Counted from the stretch's first letter, positions 9,263-19,067 are shown. The stretch is DNA of 40,503 nucleotides from Cellvibrionaceae bacterium (GCA_025800365.1 JAOXRT010000158.1:1-40503), one strand, 5' to 3'. Notes: generated by a model not told the origin, from the sequence alone. Numbers and translations: made by a program.

Positions 9263-10543
9263 ATGTCTAATTCCTCAACGCGCTCATTAAGTCAGTGGCT
9301 ACAATATATCGAAGCTCTACATCCGAGTGAAATTGATATGGGGCTTGCGCGTGTGCGCGAAGTTGCCGAGCGCATGGGCTTGCCAGAGTCCCTGTCATCT
9401 CGCAAGGTGATTACTATTGCTGGTACCAATGGTAAAGGTTCTTGCGTTGCAAGCCTGGAGGCTCTGTTTGAGGCATACGCCAATAGCTCCTTAGCTTCCA
9501 AGAAAATCCGTTATGGTGCTTATACCTCTCCTCATTTTATAAATTACAATGAGCGCATTCGCCTAGATGGCAAAGATGCCAGTGATGATTTGATTTGTCA
9601 GGCATTTAGTAAAATTGAGGCCGCTCGCCAAGAAATCAGCTTGAGCTATTTTGAATTTGCGACCCTGGCGGGCTTGCAGGTATTTGTCGATGCCGATTGT
9701 GATTATATTGTGCTCGAAGTTGGCTTGGGTGGTCGCTTAGATGCCGTCAATATTATTGATGCAGACATTGCCGTCGTTACGTCGATTGCGCTTGATCATC
9801 AAGATTGGCTAGGTAGCGATTTAGAGCAGATTGCCCGGGAAAAGGCTGGGATTTTTAGGGCAGAAAAAATAGCCATCAGCGCTAGCCCCCAAATGCCCAA
9901 CGGCGTAGTTGAGACAGCAAGGCAATTAGCCGCCGTGCATTGGCAGGTTCAGCAAGATTACAGCTACCGAGTAGATGGTGGGCGCTTGTTTTTAAAGTTG
10001 GCGAGCAAGCAGCTGGATATTGCTATGCCTGGCTTGCCAACCCCCAGTGTGGCGGCCGCAGCACTGATTATTGACTTGCTGCAGCTGTGGCCTGGAGATG
10101 AGGCATTTGCACAAGCCTTATCCGCTGTTCAGCTAACAGGTCGCTGTCAGCGTATTTCTTGGCAGGGGCGAGAGCTTGTTTTGGATGTTGCCCATAATCC
10201 AGCGGCCAGTGCACATTTGCGCACTCAGTTACAAGAAGAAAGGCATGATTATTTGCTGCTAGGCGCCATGGCGGATAAAGATTTGGCCGGTATCATCCAG
10301 CCTTGGGCAGGTTCTGTGAAGCAGGCTTATTGCTGTGATTTGCCCAATACCCCTAGAGCTGCATCTAGCAAGCTTTTATACTCTGAATTTGCGGCGGCCG
10401 GTATTGCGAGTCAGGCCTTTGCAGGGTTCGATGAGGCCTTTGCAGAGGCGCTTAGCTGCAGCCAAGAAGGGGACCGCATCATTATTATGGGCTCATTCTT
10501 TACCGTTGCCGCAGCGCTTAATCATTTGTCTTTGGAGCAATAG
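9263..10543 (+). CDS. folC: bifunctional dihydrofolate synthase / folylpolyglutamate synthase
   Basis: FolC joins glutamate to dihydropteroate and then adds further glutamates to reduced folates, using ATP. The 426-residue protein has the Mur-ligase-type P-loop GTNGKGS (about 54-60), the YTSPHF loop, the metal and omega-loop region EVGLGGRLDAVN with SIALDHQDWLG, and the C-terminal LDVAHNPAA and GAMADKD motifs. The ATG at 9263 has no clear Shine-Dalgarno, but its product aligns with the usual start (SLSQWLQYIEALHP). It begins a unit with the SPOR protein, cvpA and purF, as in other gammaproteobacteria. Confidence 0.95.
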   Translation: MSNSSTRSLSQWLQYIEALHPSEIDMGLARVREVAERMGLPESLSSRKVITIAGTNGKGSCVASLEALFEAYANSSLASKKIRYGAYTSPHFINYNERIRLDGKDASDDLICQAFSKIEAARQEISLSYFEFATLAGLQVFVDADCDYIVLEVGLGGRLDAVNIIDADIAVVTSIALDHQDWLGSDLEQIAREKAGIFRAEKIAISASPQMPNGVVETARQLAAVHWQVQQDYSYRVDGGRLFLKLASKQLDIAMPGLPTPSVAAAALIIDLLQLWPGDEAFAQALSAVQLTGRCQRISWQGRELVLDVAHNPAASAHLRTQLQEERHDYLLLGAMADKDLAGIIQPWAGSVKQAYCCDLPNTPRAASSKLLYSEFAAAGIASQAFAGFDEAFAEALSCSQEGDRIIIMGSFFTVAAALNHLSLEQ

Positions 10544-10662
10544 TGGCGGCTTGCCTAAATAGCGCCAGCGATTTAAGTAATAGGCTTGGGATTTATTAGG
10601 TAGGGCTGTACTCTAAGTGGCAGTTCCGCTTATTTAAGCAATTTAAGAGGTTAAGTATTCCA

Positions 10663-11349
10663 GTGGATGACGGCTTAAAACAACGGTTAGTTGGTGCAGT
10701 AGTATTGTCGGCGGTGGCTGTGCTATTTGTGCCGGTACTCTTTGATCAGCATGATAAGCATAAGGTCGATACTGTAAGCCAAATTCCGGCAATGCCTGAT
10801 GTTGAGCCAGTAAACTATCAATCGCCAACTAAGGTTGAGGGCATAGATCCAGCCCCTAAACCAGAGCAAATGTTTCTGCCCAGTGGGGGCGATCAGCAGG
10901 CAATTGATGATGATCCTGCTGCTGAGGCTGGGACTGCTCCTCTTGTTGCCAAAGCTAATGTTTCTGGTTCCAGTGTTACAAAACCCAGTGCGTCTAAACC
11001 TAGCACGTCAAAACCCAGTGCTTCTAAAAGCTCAGGTCAGAAGCCTGTGAGTCAAAAGCCATCTGTGCAAGCGACGGCTAGCAACGATATCTTAAATGCC
11101 GATGGTACGCCCAATGCTTGGGTCTTACAGCTTATTAGTAGTTCTTCTGAGGCTAAGGCTAAGGCGATTGTTAAACAGCTACAAGATAGTAACTATAGAG
11201 CCTATTATCGCTCAGCTAAAACTCCTAAGGGCTTGATTTATAGGGTTTTTGTTGGGCCGAAAATCAGTCGTCGAAAAGCTGAGCAGTTGAAGAGAGAGCT
11301 GGATAAGCTATTAAAGGTCGATGCCTTAATTCTACGCTTTCAGCCTTGA
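10663..11349 (+). CDS. SPOR-domain (DedD-like) cell-division/envelope protein
   Basis: The 228-residue protein starts with a GTG codon. It has a short cytoplasmic N-terminus (MDDGLKQRLVGA), one membrane segment (about 9-27), a Pro/Ser/Lys-rich periplasmic linker with a degenerate S-K-P-S repeat (about 108-142), and a C-terminal SPOR domain (about 150-228, AWVLQLISSSSEAKAKAIV to the end). SPOR domains bind denuded septal glycan, so the protein is expected at the division site. Its position between folC and cvpA matches DedD, but the linker is too divergent for me to fix the name. AAGAGG lies 12 bases before the GTG, somewhat far. Confidence 0.87.
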   Translation: MDDGLKQRLVGAVVLSAVAVLFVPVLFDQHDKHKVDTVSQIPAMPDVEPVNYQSPTKVEGIDPAPKPEQMFLPSGGDQQAIDDDPAAEAGTAPLVAKANVSGSSVTKPSASKPSTSKPSASKSSGQKPVSQKPSVQATASNDILNADGTPNAWVLQLISSSSEAKAKAIVKQLQDSNYRAYYRSAKTPKGLIYRVFVGPKISRRKAEQLKRELDKLLKVDALILRFQP

Positions 11350-11410
11350 GCTAAGCTCTGGTAGAATGCGCGCAGTTTAGCCCTGTGGTGGGGCGTTATT
11401 GAGTAAAAAT

Positions 11411-11911
11411 ATGGCACTTATCTGGGCAGATTGGTTGATCTTGGGCATTATTGGGGCCTCGGCCTTGGTGGGCCTAATTCGCGGCCTGGTCAAAGAAGCG
11501 CTTTCATTGGTCAATCTGGCTGCCGCATTTCTAGTTGCCATGAGTTTTAAGGCTCAATTGGCCCCGATGCTGGGTGGTTGGTTGAGCACGCCATCGCTCA
11601 GAGAACTTGCCGCCTTTGCGATTTTGTTTTTGTTTACCTTGATTGCCGGCTCCTTACTTAACTATCTGCTGGGTCAGTTGGTGAGAGCAACTGGGCTTTC
11701 GGGTACTGACCGTCTTTTAGGTGTGCTGTTTGGTGCATTACGCGGTGTGGCAATCGTGCTGGCCATGATCATAATTATTCCAAAAATTCTCCCTGTTGAG
11801 CAGGACCCATGGTGGCAGGCATCTGCCATGATTAAGTATTTTAAAGGTATGGAAGGCTGGGCGATTAGCACAGCGGAGCAGGCCTTTGACTGGTTTAAAT
11901 CTTTGTTTTAA
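11411..11911 (+). CDS. cvpA: CvpA family membrane protein
   Basis: CvpA is an inner-membrane protein named for its need in colicin V production. Its biochemical function is unclear. The 166 residues contain four predicted membrane segments and the conserved stretches GLIRGLVKEALSLV near the start and GLSGTDRLLGVLFGALRGV in the middle. I chose the ATG at 11411, preceded by TTGAG, because the product starts just before the first helix as in E. coli. A TTG at 11399 with a G-rich sequence upstream would add four residues. purF follows 51 bases downstream, the classical cvpA-purF arrangement. Confidence 0.93.
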   Translation: MALIWADWLILGIIGASALVGLIRGLVKEALSLVNLAAAFLVAMSFKAQLAPMLGGWLSTPSLRELAAFAILFLFTLIAGSLLNYLLGQLVRATGLSGTDRLLGVLFGALRGVAIVLAMIIIIPKILPVEQDPWWQASAMIKYFKGMEGWAISTAEQAFDWFKSLF

Positions 11912-11962
11912 TTCGCTGCAAAATCGTTTGTAGCGCCGTGATTGTTTTGGAGCGTAGGCTTT

Positions 11963-13486
11963 ATGTGTGGTGTCGTTGGTATAGTCGGCAAAAGTGATGT
12001 CAATCTGCAGATTTATGATGCATTGACCATGTTACAACATCGGGGCCAAGACGCCGCCGGTATCATGACTTGCCACGAGGGGCGTCTGGCCCAGCACAAG
12101 GCAAATGGTTTGGTGAGCGATGTCTTCCGTACTCGCCACATGCAACGCTTAGTCGGTAACTATGGTATCGGCCATGTACGTTATCCTACCGCAGGCAGTT
12201 CAGGCCCAGCGCAAGCACAGCCATTCTACGTGAACTCGCCTTATGGTATTGCGCTGGCCCATAACGGTAACCTTACCAATACCGAGGAAGTTGAGCGCGA
12301 TTTGCTTCAAAATGACTTGCGCCATATGAATACCGATTCCGATTCAGAGCTGCTACTCAACGTATTCGCTCATGAATTATTAGAGCAAAATAAAGCCAAG
12401 CCATTACCGGCCGACTTTTTCAACGCTATACGTGAGCTACATAAACGTGTGCGTGGCGGCTATGCCTGTGTAGCACTGGTCGCCAACTACGGAATTATTG
12501 CCTTCCGTGATCCCCAGGGTATTCGTCCGTTAGTCTACGGTAGTCGCGAAACGGCCAATGGCACCGAGTATATGATTGCCTCTGAAAGTGTTGCACTGGA
12601 TGTTAGTGGTTTTACCATTGAGCGTGATGTGGCCCCAGGTGAAGCGATCTTTATTAGTAAAGAAGGCGAGCTATACAGCGAAGTCTGCGCTGATGAGGTA
12701 AGCCTAGCGCCGTGTATCTTTGAGCATGTGTATTTTGCTCGCCCAGATTCCATTATCGACGGTGTCTCGGTATACAAATCGCGTTTACGTCAAGGTGAGC
12801 GATTGGCAGATAAAATCTTGCGTGAACGTCCAGATCACGATATTGATGTGGTGATTCCGATTCCAGATAGTAGTCGAGTAGCAGGGCAGGCTTTGGCTCA
12901 CAATCTGAATGTTAAATTCCGCGAAGGACTGGTTAAGAACCGCTACATTGGCCGTACCTTTATCATGCCCGGTCAGCAGCAGCGTAAAAAGTCCGTGCGC
13001 CAAAAGCTCAATGCCATTGAGCTTGAGTTTAAGGGCAAAAACGTACTGTTGGTTGATGACTCTATTGTGCGCGGTACGACTTGTCAGCAGATTATCCAAA
13101 TGGCCCGTGATGCCGGTGCCAATAAGGTATATTTCGCCTCTGCAGCGCCAGCCGTTAAATACCCGAATGTTTACGGCATCGATATGCCTTCGGCCAGTGA
13201 ATTGATTGCCAGTGGCCAAACCGATGAAGAAGTTTGTAAAGAGATTGGTGCTGATTGGCTGCTGTATCAAGACTTGGACGACTTGGTAGCCGCATCTAAA
13301 GACGGTAACCCAGATATTGATCAGTTTGAGTGCTCAGTATTCACCGGCGAATATATAACTGGCGATATCGACGATAGTTATTTTGCAAGGTTAGAGGCTG
13401 CTCGCAGCGACAGCGCGAAAGCTAAGAAAGTCGATAATTCGGATGATACTGCAGTGATTGGTATTCATAACGGTGCAGTAGAGTAA
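11963..13486 (+). CDS. purF: amidophosphoribosyltransferase
   Basis: PurF makes 5-phosphoribosylamine from PRPP and glutamine, the first step of purine synthesis. The ATG at 11963 is chosen because it gives MCGVVGIVG: removal of Met exposes Cys2, the N-terminal nucleophile of the glutaminase domain. GGAG lies 10 bases upstream, and an in-frame TTG at 11942 would bury that cysteine. The 507 residues match the family. The glutaminase half includes [18 protein letters not shown] and HNGNLTN. The phosphoribosyltransferase half includes [18 protein letters not shown] and the PRPP loop [13 protein letters not shown]. It is followed by a run of hairpins. Confidence 0.97.
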   Translation: MCGVVGIVGKSDVNLQIYDALTMLQHRGQDAAGIMTCHEGRLAQHKANGLVSDVFRTRHMQRLVGNYGIGHVRYPTAGSSGPAQAQPFYVNSPYGIALAHNGNLTNTEEVERDLLQNDLRHMNTDSDSELLLNVFAHELLEQNKAKPLPADFFNAIRELHKRVRGGYACVALVANYGIIAFRDPQGIRPLVYGSRETANGTEYMIASESVALDVSGFTIERDVAPGEAIFISKEGELYSEVCADEVSLAPCIFEHVYFARPDSIIDGVSVYKSRLRQGERLADKILRERPDHDIDVVIPIPDSSRVAGQALAHNLNVKFREGLVKNRYIGRTFIMPGQQQRKKSVRQKLNAIELEFKGKNVLLVDDSIVRGTTCQQIIQMARDAGANKVYFASAAPAVKYPNVYGIDMPSASELIASGQTDEEVCKEIGADWLLYQDLDDLVAASKDGNPDIDQFECSVFTGEYITGDIDDSYFARLEAARSDSAKAKKVDNSDDTAVIGIHNGAVE

Positions 13487-13507
13487 GCAGCTGTCGTTTT
13501 AAGTAAT

Positions 13508-13614
13508 AGCTATATAAGTAGCTGTTATTTGGTATCCGAGCTGTGCTCGGGCTAAACTAAAGCCTTTTGTGGCTTTTAGACTATAGAGCCTAGGGTTATA
13601 CCCTGGGCTTTTTT
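13508..13614 (+). terminator. run of four hairpins after purF, the last two terminator-like
   Basis: Four dyads follow each other. AGCTA/TAGCT is at 13508-13523, extendable to 8 bp with one GU pair. CCGAG/CTCGG is at 13536-13550. AAAGCC/GGCTTT is at 13559-13576. AGCCTAGGG/CCCTGGGCT is at 13587-13609 with one GU pair and is followed by TTTTT. The last is a good rho-independent terminator, and the third resembles one with a short T tail. Confidence 0.82.
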
Positions 13615-13744
13615 GTTTGGCTGAAAGTTAAGCTGTATTCTTTTTATGCTGCCAAGCTTAGCCATCATGCGAAACTAGAACCCTATACAGATTAATGCTC
13701 GGCATAATGTTGTGCCTGAGTTTGACCTTAACAATGGCAATCCC

Positions 13745-14947
13745 ATGAACCAAGAATTTTTAGATTTGTGTCAGCTGGACACCTTAGGTATTCGAGCTGG
13801 ACATCATCGTACTGCAGAGGGCGAACACAGCGAGCCATTATTCAACACCTCTAGTTATGTGTTTGAATCGGCGGCGGATGCCGCAGCCAAGTTTGCCGGT
13901 GACGTAGAGGGGAATGTGTACTCTCGTTATACCAATCCCACCGTTAAGATCTTTCAGGATCGAATTGCAGCCCTAGAAGGGGCTGAGGCGGCGGTAGCTA
14001 CATCGTCGGGTATGGCGGCAATCTTATCGGTTTGCATGGCTTTGCTTAAGCCGGGTGATGAAGTTCTGGTTTCGCGCAGTGTTTTTGGTACTACTAGCAA
14101 TTTGTTTGGCAAATTTCTGGTTAAGTTTGGTATTTCCGTCAAGTTTGTTGAGCTTGCTAAGCTACAAGATTGGCAAGCGGCTATAAGTCCTTCAACGCAA
14201 ATGCTATTTCTGGAAACACCTTCAAACCCTTTGTGCGATGTTGCGGATCTTGAAGCTCTTTCGGCTTTGGCAAAAGCTAATAATTGTCGGCTAGTGGTCG
14301 ATAATTGTTTCTGTACGCCAGCTCTACAGCGCCCCCTTGAGCTTGGCGCCGATATTGTTGTGCATTCGGCAACCAAATATCTCGATGGTCAAGGCCGCTG
14401 TGTTGGCGGCGTCGCCGTTGGTAATAAAGCTGATATGGAAGAAGTTTTGGGCTTTGTGCGCACCGCTGGACCAACTATGTCGGCATTTAATGCATGGGTA
14501 TTTTTAAAAGGCCTAGAGACCTTGCGTTTGCGCATGGATGCTCACTGCCAGAATGCTCAAAAACTAGCTGAGTGGTTGCAAGCTCAGGATGCAATTGAAC
14601 AAGTTTATTACGCCGGCCTAGCGAACCATCCGGGGCATGAGTTGGCCAAGAAACAACAGCGTGGCTTTGGTGGTGTGTTATCGTTTAAATTGAAGGTGAG
14701 CGATGAAGCAGAGCGCAGGGCAGCGGCTTGGCGTTTTATTGATGCCACCCGTCTAGTTTCTCTGACAGCTAACTTGGGTGATGTTAAAACCACCATCGTA
14801 CACCCGGCAACCACCACTCATTCGCGTTTGAGTGATGAAGAAAAAGTAGAAGCAGGTATAAGTGAAAACTTAATACGCATCGCTGTCGGCTTAGAAGATA
14901 TTAATGATTTGATCGTTGATATGGAGCGTGGCTTGGCCGCTCTGTAA
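13745..14947 (+). CDS. metZ: O-succinylhomoserine sulfhydrylase
   Basis: MetZ converts O-succinylhomoserine and sulfide to homocysteine in the direct-sulfhydrylation route to methionine, with PLP. The protein has Cys/Met-metabolism PLP-enzyme motifs: RAGHHRTAEGEHSEPLF near the N-terminus, SRYTNPTV, the glycine-rich SSGMAAI, VVDNCFCTP, and the PLP lysine in VHSATKYLDGQGR (K211 from the chosen start). RAGHHRT and the position after purF match Pseudomonas metZ. The ATG at 13745 gives 400 residues, the family length. The GTG at 13712 would add 11 unconserved residues. Neither start has a strong ribosome-binding site. Confidence 0.92.
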   Translation: MNQEFLDLCQLDTLGIRAGHHRTAEGEHSEPLFNTSSYVFESAADAAAKFAGDVEGNVYSRYTNPTVKIFQDRIAALEGAEAAVATSSGMAAILSVCMALLKPGDEVLVSRSVFGTTSNLFGKFLVKFGISVKFVELAKLQDWQAAISPSTQMLFLETPSNPLCDVADLEALSALAKANNCRLVVDNCFCTPALQRPLELGADIVVHSATKYLDGQGRCVGGVAVGNKADMEEVLGFVRTAGPTMSAFNAWVFLKGLETLRLRMDAHCQNAQKLAEWLQAQDAIEQVYYAGLANHPGHELAKKQQRGFGGVLSFKLKVSDEAERRAAAWRFIDATRLVSLTANLGDVKTTIVHPATTTHSRLSDEEKVEAGISENLIRIAVGLEDINDLIVDMERGLAAL

Positions 14948-14962
14948 ACACGATGTGTTGAT

Positions 14963-14980
14963 GGCGCATTTTGTTGCGCC
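14963..14980 (+). other. hairpin between metZ and the moxR operon
   Basis: GGCGCA (14963-14968) pairs with TGCGCC (14975-14980) around a 6-base loop. A smaller dyad AACAC/GTGTT overlaps the metZ end (14947-14959). No T run follows, so whether it terminates metZ transcription or acts as a leader for moxR is open. Confidence 0.35.
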
Positions 14981-15023
14981 TCGTTAGATGCTTCCGTTTT
15001 GTATGGCCTAAAAGGAGACGCCC

Positions 15024-15944
15024 TTGAGCCACTTGGTATTGCAGCAATCCATTGCGCAGCTTGGCAAAGTTGTATTGGGAAAAGAACCTCAAATAAAATT
15101 AGCCATGGCTTGCTTGCTGGCAAAAGGGCATTTACTTATAGAAGATTTGCCGGGCATGGGAAAAACAACCTTAGCCCATGCTTTGGCAGCGGTTTTAGGT
15201 TTGCAATACCAGCGAGTGCAGTTTACCAGCGATATGTTGCCGGCCGACTTATTGGGTATTTCTGTTTTTGATGCTCAAAATAGTAAGTTTGATTTTCACC
15301 CTGGCCCTATTTTTACCCAGCTAATGCTAGCGGATGAAATTAACCGCAGTACTCCTAAAACCCAAAGCGCATTGCTTGAGGCCATGGAAGAAGGGCAGGT
15401 GAGCATAGAGGGTGAAACGCGACCATTACCCCAGCCGTTTTTTGTATTGGCTACTCAAAACCCTGTGCACCAGTCGGGTACCTTTCCCTTACCAGAATCT
15501 CAACTCGATCGCTTTTTAATGAGAATTTCACTCGGCTATCCTAGTGCTGCAGCGGAGCGTATGCTGTTAAAGGGTATAAATCCAAGGTCCTTATTGAAAA
15601 GCCTGCAATCCACCATGAGTTTGCAGCAACTGGCAGATTTGCAGGAGCAAGCGCAAGCGATTCATGCCAGTGATCATGTCTTAGATTATGTTCAGCGCCT
15701 TATTCAGTTTAGCCGCGAGTATGAAGGCTTTAGTTACGGTATTTCTCCACGTGGTGCCTTAGCTTTGATTTCCGCTGCTAAAGCATGGGCTCTTATTGAA
15801 GGGCGTGAGCATCTAATTCCCGAAGATGTACAAGCGGTTATGCCAGCGGTAATGGAGCATCGCTTGCGAGCCAGCAGCCATGGTGCGGCGGCTGAGGCCC
15901 TAGTTGATATAGTGTTGAATGCAGTGGATGTGATACAGGGCTAG
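15024..15944 (+). CDS. MoxR family AAA+ ATPase
   Basis: MoxR ATPases are chaperone-like AAA+ proteins that act with neighbouring DUF58/VWA proteins, often in envelope processes. The start is TTG at 15024, supported by a strong AAAGGAG 7 bases upstream. The 306 residues contain Walker A PGMGKTT (about 43-49), Walker B MLADEINRS (about 102-110), sensor-1 ATQNP, and the MoxR-typical DMLPADLLG and GTFPLPESQLDRF. It is the first gene of a three-gene operon with DUF58 and TgpA, the order known from Pseudomonas (PA2875-PA2873 type). Its direct substrate is not known. Confidence 0.94.
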   Translation: MSHLVLQQSIAQLGKVVLGKEPQIKLAMACLLAKGHLLIEDLPGMGKTTLAHALAAVLGLQYQRVQFTSDMLPADLLGISVFDAQNSKFDFHPGPIFTQLMLADEINRSTPKTQSALLEAMEEGQVSIEGETRPLPQPFFVLATQNPVHQSGTFPLPESQLDRFLMRISLGYPSAAAERMLLKGINPRSLLKSLQSTMSLQQLADLQEQAQAIHASDHVLDYVQRLIQFSREYEGFSYGISPRGALALISAAKAWALIEGREHLIPEDVQAVMPAVMEHRLRASSHGAAAEALVDIVLNAVDVIQG

Positions 15945-15948
15945 CACC

Positions 15949-17022
15949 ATGCCTAGTAGCCTTAATCCAGCAACGAAAAAGAACCCCGTTTTGCAAAAAC
16001 GCGATTCAATTAAAACGGGTTGGCTAGCGGCTTGGCGTCGTCGTGTTAGGCGCTGGGCCTTGAAACGTCGGCCCGCGCAAAGTTCCTTTGTGCTGGATCG
16101 GAATAATCTCTTTATCTTTCCAACCGGAGCAGGTTTTGCGCTGTTGCTGGTTGTTTTTTTAATGTGGTTGTTGGGCACCAACTACGATAATAATTTAGTC
16201 TTGGCTCTGGCTTTTTTACTCGCCAGTATTCTCATCAGTTGTATTCTGCATACACATGCCAGTTTGGCAGGCTTAAAAATCGAAGTTTCTAAGTTACAAG
16301 AGGGTTTTGCTGGCGACGAGCTTGGTGCAGAGTTACGTTTAAGCCGCCAGGGAAAACGGAAATACCACGATGTGCGATTGTTCTGGGCTGGCCAGTACCC
16401 CAAAGCCGTAACGGTAGATCAAGGGGATGCTAGTTATGTCTCATTAAGCATTAATGCTGTACGTCGAGGCATTATTGAGCCGCCACTGCTTTGTGTAGAA
16501 AGTCGCTATCCTTTGGGCTTATTACGTTGTTGGGCTTGGTTGAAGTTTGATACCTCAGTGCTAGTTTACCCTAAACCTGTAGAGGCAGGTCCACTGCCGG
16601 CAACGGCCAGTGATGAAGGCAGCGGTGACAGTGAGCCAGTGTTATTGGATGGCGCCGAGGATTTCAGCGGCTTTCATAGTTACCGAGATGGTGAGTCCTT
16701 AAAACATGTTTCTTGGAAACATTACGCTCAGGGCAAGGGAATGTTCGTGAAGGACTTTCAATCCTATGCTGATGAGCAGCTATGGGTAGATTGGGATGCA
16801 TTGCCGGGAATGGATCGTGAAGCACGTTTGCAACGTTTATGTGATTGGCTGTTGATTTTAGCGGATGGCAGCCAGCCATTCGGCATGCGACTACCGGGGC
16901 AAACAATTGCGCCTGCTACAGGTATGTCTCATCGTTTAAACTGTTTGCGAGCTTTAGCAAAATTCGAAGCTAATCAACTAGCAAGTCTAAGTAGCAATTA
17001 CTACTTGGAAGGCAAGTTATGA
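15949..17022 (+). CDS. DUF58 domain membrane protein of the MoxR-TgpA operon
   Basis: The 357-residue protein has an Arg-rich cytoplasmic N-terminus, two adjacent hydrophobic helices (about 60-78 and 83-102), a beta-rich region, and the DUF58 signature around FHSYRDGESLKHVSWKHYAQ (about 241-260) followed by KDF. DUF58 proteins have no known enzymatic activity. Together with MoxR and a transglutaminase-like protein they form a conserved envelope cluster. It starts 4 bases after moxR, and its stop overlaps the tgpA start in ATGA (17019-17022), which suggests translational coupling. Confidence 0.9.
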   Translation: MPSSLNPATKKNPVLQKRDSIKTGWLAAWRRRVRRWALKRRPAQSSFVLDRNNLFIFPTGAGFALLLVVFLMWLLGTNYDNNLVLALAFLLASILISCILHTHASLAGLKIEVSKLQEGFAGDELGAELRLSRQGKRKYHDVRLFWAGQYPKAVTVDQGDASYVSLSINAVRRGIIEPPLLCVESRYPLGLLRCWAWLKFDTSVLVYPKPVEAGPLPATASDEGSGDSEPVLLDGAEDFSGFHSYRDGESLKHVSWKHYAQGKGMFVKDFQSYADEQLWVDWDALPGMDREARLQRLCDWLLILADGSQPFGMRLPGQTIAPATGMSHRLNCLRALAKFEANQLASLSSNYYLEGKL

Positions 17023-19067
17023 GCTTAATTTATCAGATTCCTCGTCCAGCGCTTTGGTGGCTTTTGATCGCGCAGGCCGTTGTCATATTGCCACTTATGC
17101 AGTATCTGCCATTATGGCTGTTGGTGGTTTGGGCAGTAAGTGTCGGCTGGCGTATACAGGTGGTAAGAGGGGTTTATGGTGCCCCAAAGGCAATAGTTAA
17201 AGTGCCGTTGGCGCTCAGTATGGTTGCTGCCTTGGTTCTAAGTTATGGTAATCTGTTCGCGTTGGAGCCTTTAGTTGCATTATTATTACTGGCCTTTTGT
17301 CTAAAACTGTTGGAATTGCGGTCGCAGCGAGATGTTTTACTTTTGTTACTACTTGGCTTTTTTGTAGCTTCGACTCAATTATTATTCTCAACTAGCATAG
17401 TCGCTTTCCTATACGCGCTTGTATCGTTTGCTTCGCTGCTGTCGGCACTGATGGCGCTTTATTCAGCTACAACTAACAACTCCTTTGGGCCGCATTTCAA
17501 ACAATCGTTATTGCTAATTTTGCAGGCAATTCCGCTGGCGTTGGTATTGTTTTTTGTGATGCCAAGAATTGGTTCGTTATGGACTGTACCACTGTCTAGT
17601 AACACCGGCAAAACTGGCTTTAGTAACTCAATGGAGCCAGGGAATATAAGTCAGCTTAACAAAGATTACTCCCCAGCATTTAGAGTCGATTTCGCCGAGA
17701 AAAAAGCGCCACCTCAGAGGAGCTTGTATTGGCGAGGTTTAAGTTTAAGCGGCTTTGATGGTCGCCGCTGGGTGCTTCCTGCCCATGAACGAAACGACCT
17801 TGTTCGTTATAGACGCTTAGCTTTGAATCAGAGAAATCAAAAACGCCATGATTGGCAAGAGGATTTTAAAAATTACCAAAGTAAGGATCGCTCTCGATTT
17901 ATTGATTACCAAGTGATGATGGAAGCGAGTTTTCAGCCCTGGTTGTTTACTTTGGTAACTGCAAGCGTTAAAGAAAAAGACGTACTAGCAACAAAAGATT
18001 ATTTGTTTCTCTCTAAGAGGCCGCTATCACAGAGATCTTTGTATCGAGCGCGTTCTTACCCGGATTATAAGAGGCAGTCGGAGTCTCTTGGAGATGGTGA
18101 GCGTTATCTAAATACTCTATTGCCTGCTGACTCTAACCCGAAAGCTAAAGCCATGGCGAAGGAATGGCGTCAAAGAGGCTATTCTGACAGGCAGATAATA
18201 AATAGTTCTTTAGAGCTATTTAATCGAGATTTTACCTATAGCTTACAGAATGCTGCTCTGAATGAACAAGACCCTGTTGATGACTTTTTGTTTAGTCGCA
18301 AACGAGGGTATTGTGAGCATTTCGCAAGTGCCTTTACAGTGTTAATGCGAGCAGCAGATATTCCGGCAAGGGTTGTTTTGGGGTATCAGGGTGGGCAGTG
18401 GAACAAAGATGAGAAATACCTGCTTGTTACTCAGGCTGATGCTCATGCTTGGGCAGAGGTTTGGCTGCCAAATGAGGGCTGGACTCGAGTAGACCCTACA
18501 GCAGCAGTTGCTCCAGAGCGTATCGAATTGGGCTTTCGTGCATATTTGGAGCAGGCTAGCACTGCAATAGAGCAATATGGCTTTTCAGACTTGCGCCAAT
18601 CTCCCCTGTTGGCGAAATTGCAATTGCAGCTGGACGCAATCAATTATAGTTGGCATAGCTGGATTTTAAGCTACGACCAAGATCAACAGATGGTCTTTTT
18701 CCAAAAAGTATTGGGAGGGCGGGAGCACTGGCGAGTTGTTGCGGTATTAATGGGCGCTTCAACATTCATGTTGGCTTTGCTAGCCTTGTGGCTGTGGTGG
18801 CGTGGGCGTCCAGAAGCGCCTGCGGCAGAACTCGTACCTTGGTTAGAGTTGGAAAAGAAACTGGCCGCAGGGGGGTGGATTAGAGAACCAGGTGAAACAC
18901 CGCAGCAATTTACCTCACGTGTTTCTAAGCAAAGACCGGATTTGGAGGCCTTGTTAGAGCGCTATACCAAGATGGCCTATACCTTACTTTATATTCCGAT
19001 TGGCTCAGATCAGCATCAGCAACTACTAAAAGATCTAGCTGGCTTACGAAACTCTATCCGGCTATAG
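17019..19067 (+). CDS. tgpA: TgpA-like transglutaminase-domain membrane protein
   Basis: The 682-residue protein has an N-terminal block of about six membrane segments (DUF3488, about 1-190), a periplasmic region with a transglutaminase/protease core, a further membrane helix (about 575-595) and a short C-terminal cytoplasmic DUF4129-like region. The catalytic triad is visible: C432 in RGYCEHFASAF, H476 in ADAHAWAEVW and D492 in TRVDPTAA. In Pseudomonas aeruginosa the homologous TgpA is reported essential and is thought to act on the cell wall or periplasmic proteins. It overlaps the DUF58 gene by 4 bases. The exact reaction is unknown. Confidence 0.9.
   Translation: MSLIYQIPRPALWWLLIAQAVVILPLMQYLPLWLLVVWAVSVGWRIQVVRGVYGAPKAIVKVPLALSMVAALVLSYGNLFALEPLVALLLLAFCLKLLELRSQRDVLLLLLLGFFVASTQLLFSTSIVAFLYALVSFASLLSALMALYSATTNNSFGPHFKQSLLLILQAIPLALVLFFVMPRIGSLWTVPLSSNTGKTGFSNSMEPGNISQLNKDYSPAFRVDFAEKKAPPQRSLYWRGLSLSGFDGRRWVLPAHERNDLVRYRRLALNQRNQKRHDWQEDFKNYQSKDRSRFIDYQVMMEASFQPWLFTLVTASVKEKDVLATKDYLFLSKRPLSQRSLYRARSYPDYKRQSESLGDGERYLNTLLPADSNPKAKAMAKEWRQRGYSDRQIINSSLELFNRDFTYSLQNAALNEQDPVDDFLFSRKRGYCEHFASAFTVLMRAADIPARVVLGYQGGQWNKDEKYLLVTQADAHAWAEVWLPNEGWTRVDPTAAVAPERIELGFRAYLEQASTAIEQYGFSDLRQSPLLAKLQLQLDAINYSWHSWILSYDQDQQMVFFQKVLGGREHWRVVAVLMGASTFMLALLALWLWWRGRPEAPAAELVPWLELEKKLAAGGWIREPGETPQQFTSRVSKQRPDLEALLERYTKMAYTLLYIPIGSDQHQQLLKDLAGLRNSIRL

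Noticed and set aside
11915-11938. PurR box upstream of purF (GCAAAATCGTTTGT)
   Set aside because: The half-sites are spaced differently from the PurR consensus and the second half is imperfect.
11942-11962. Upstream TTG start for purF
   Set aside because: It would bury the catalytic Cys that must be exposed after Met removal at ATG 11963.
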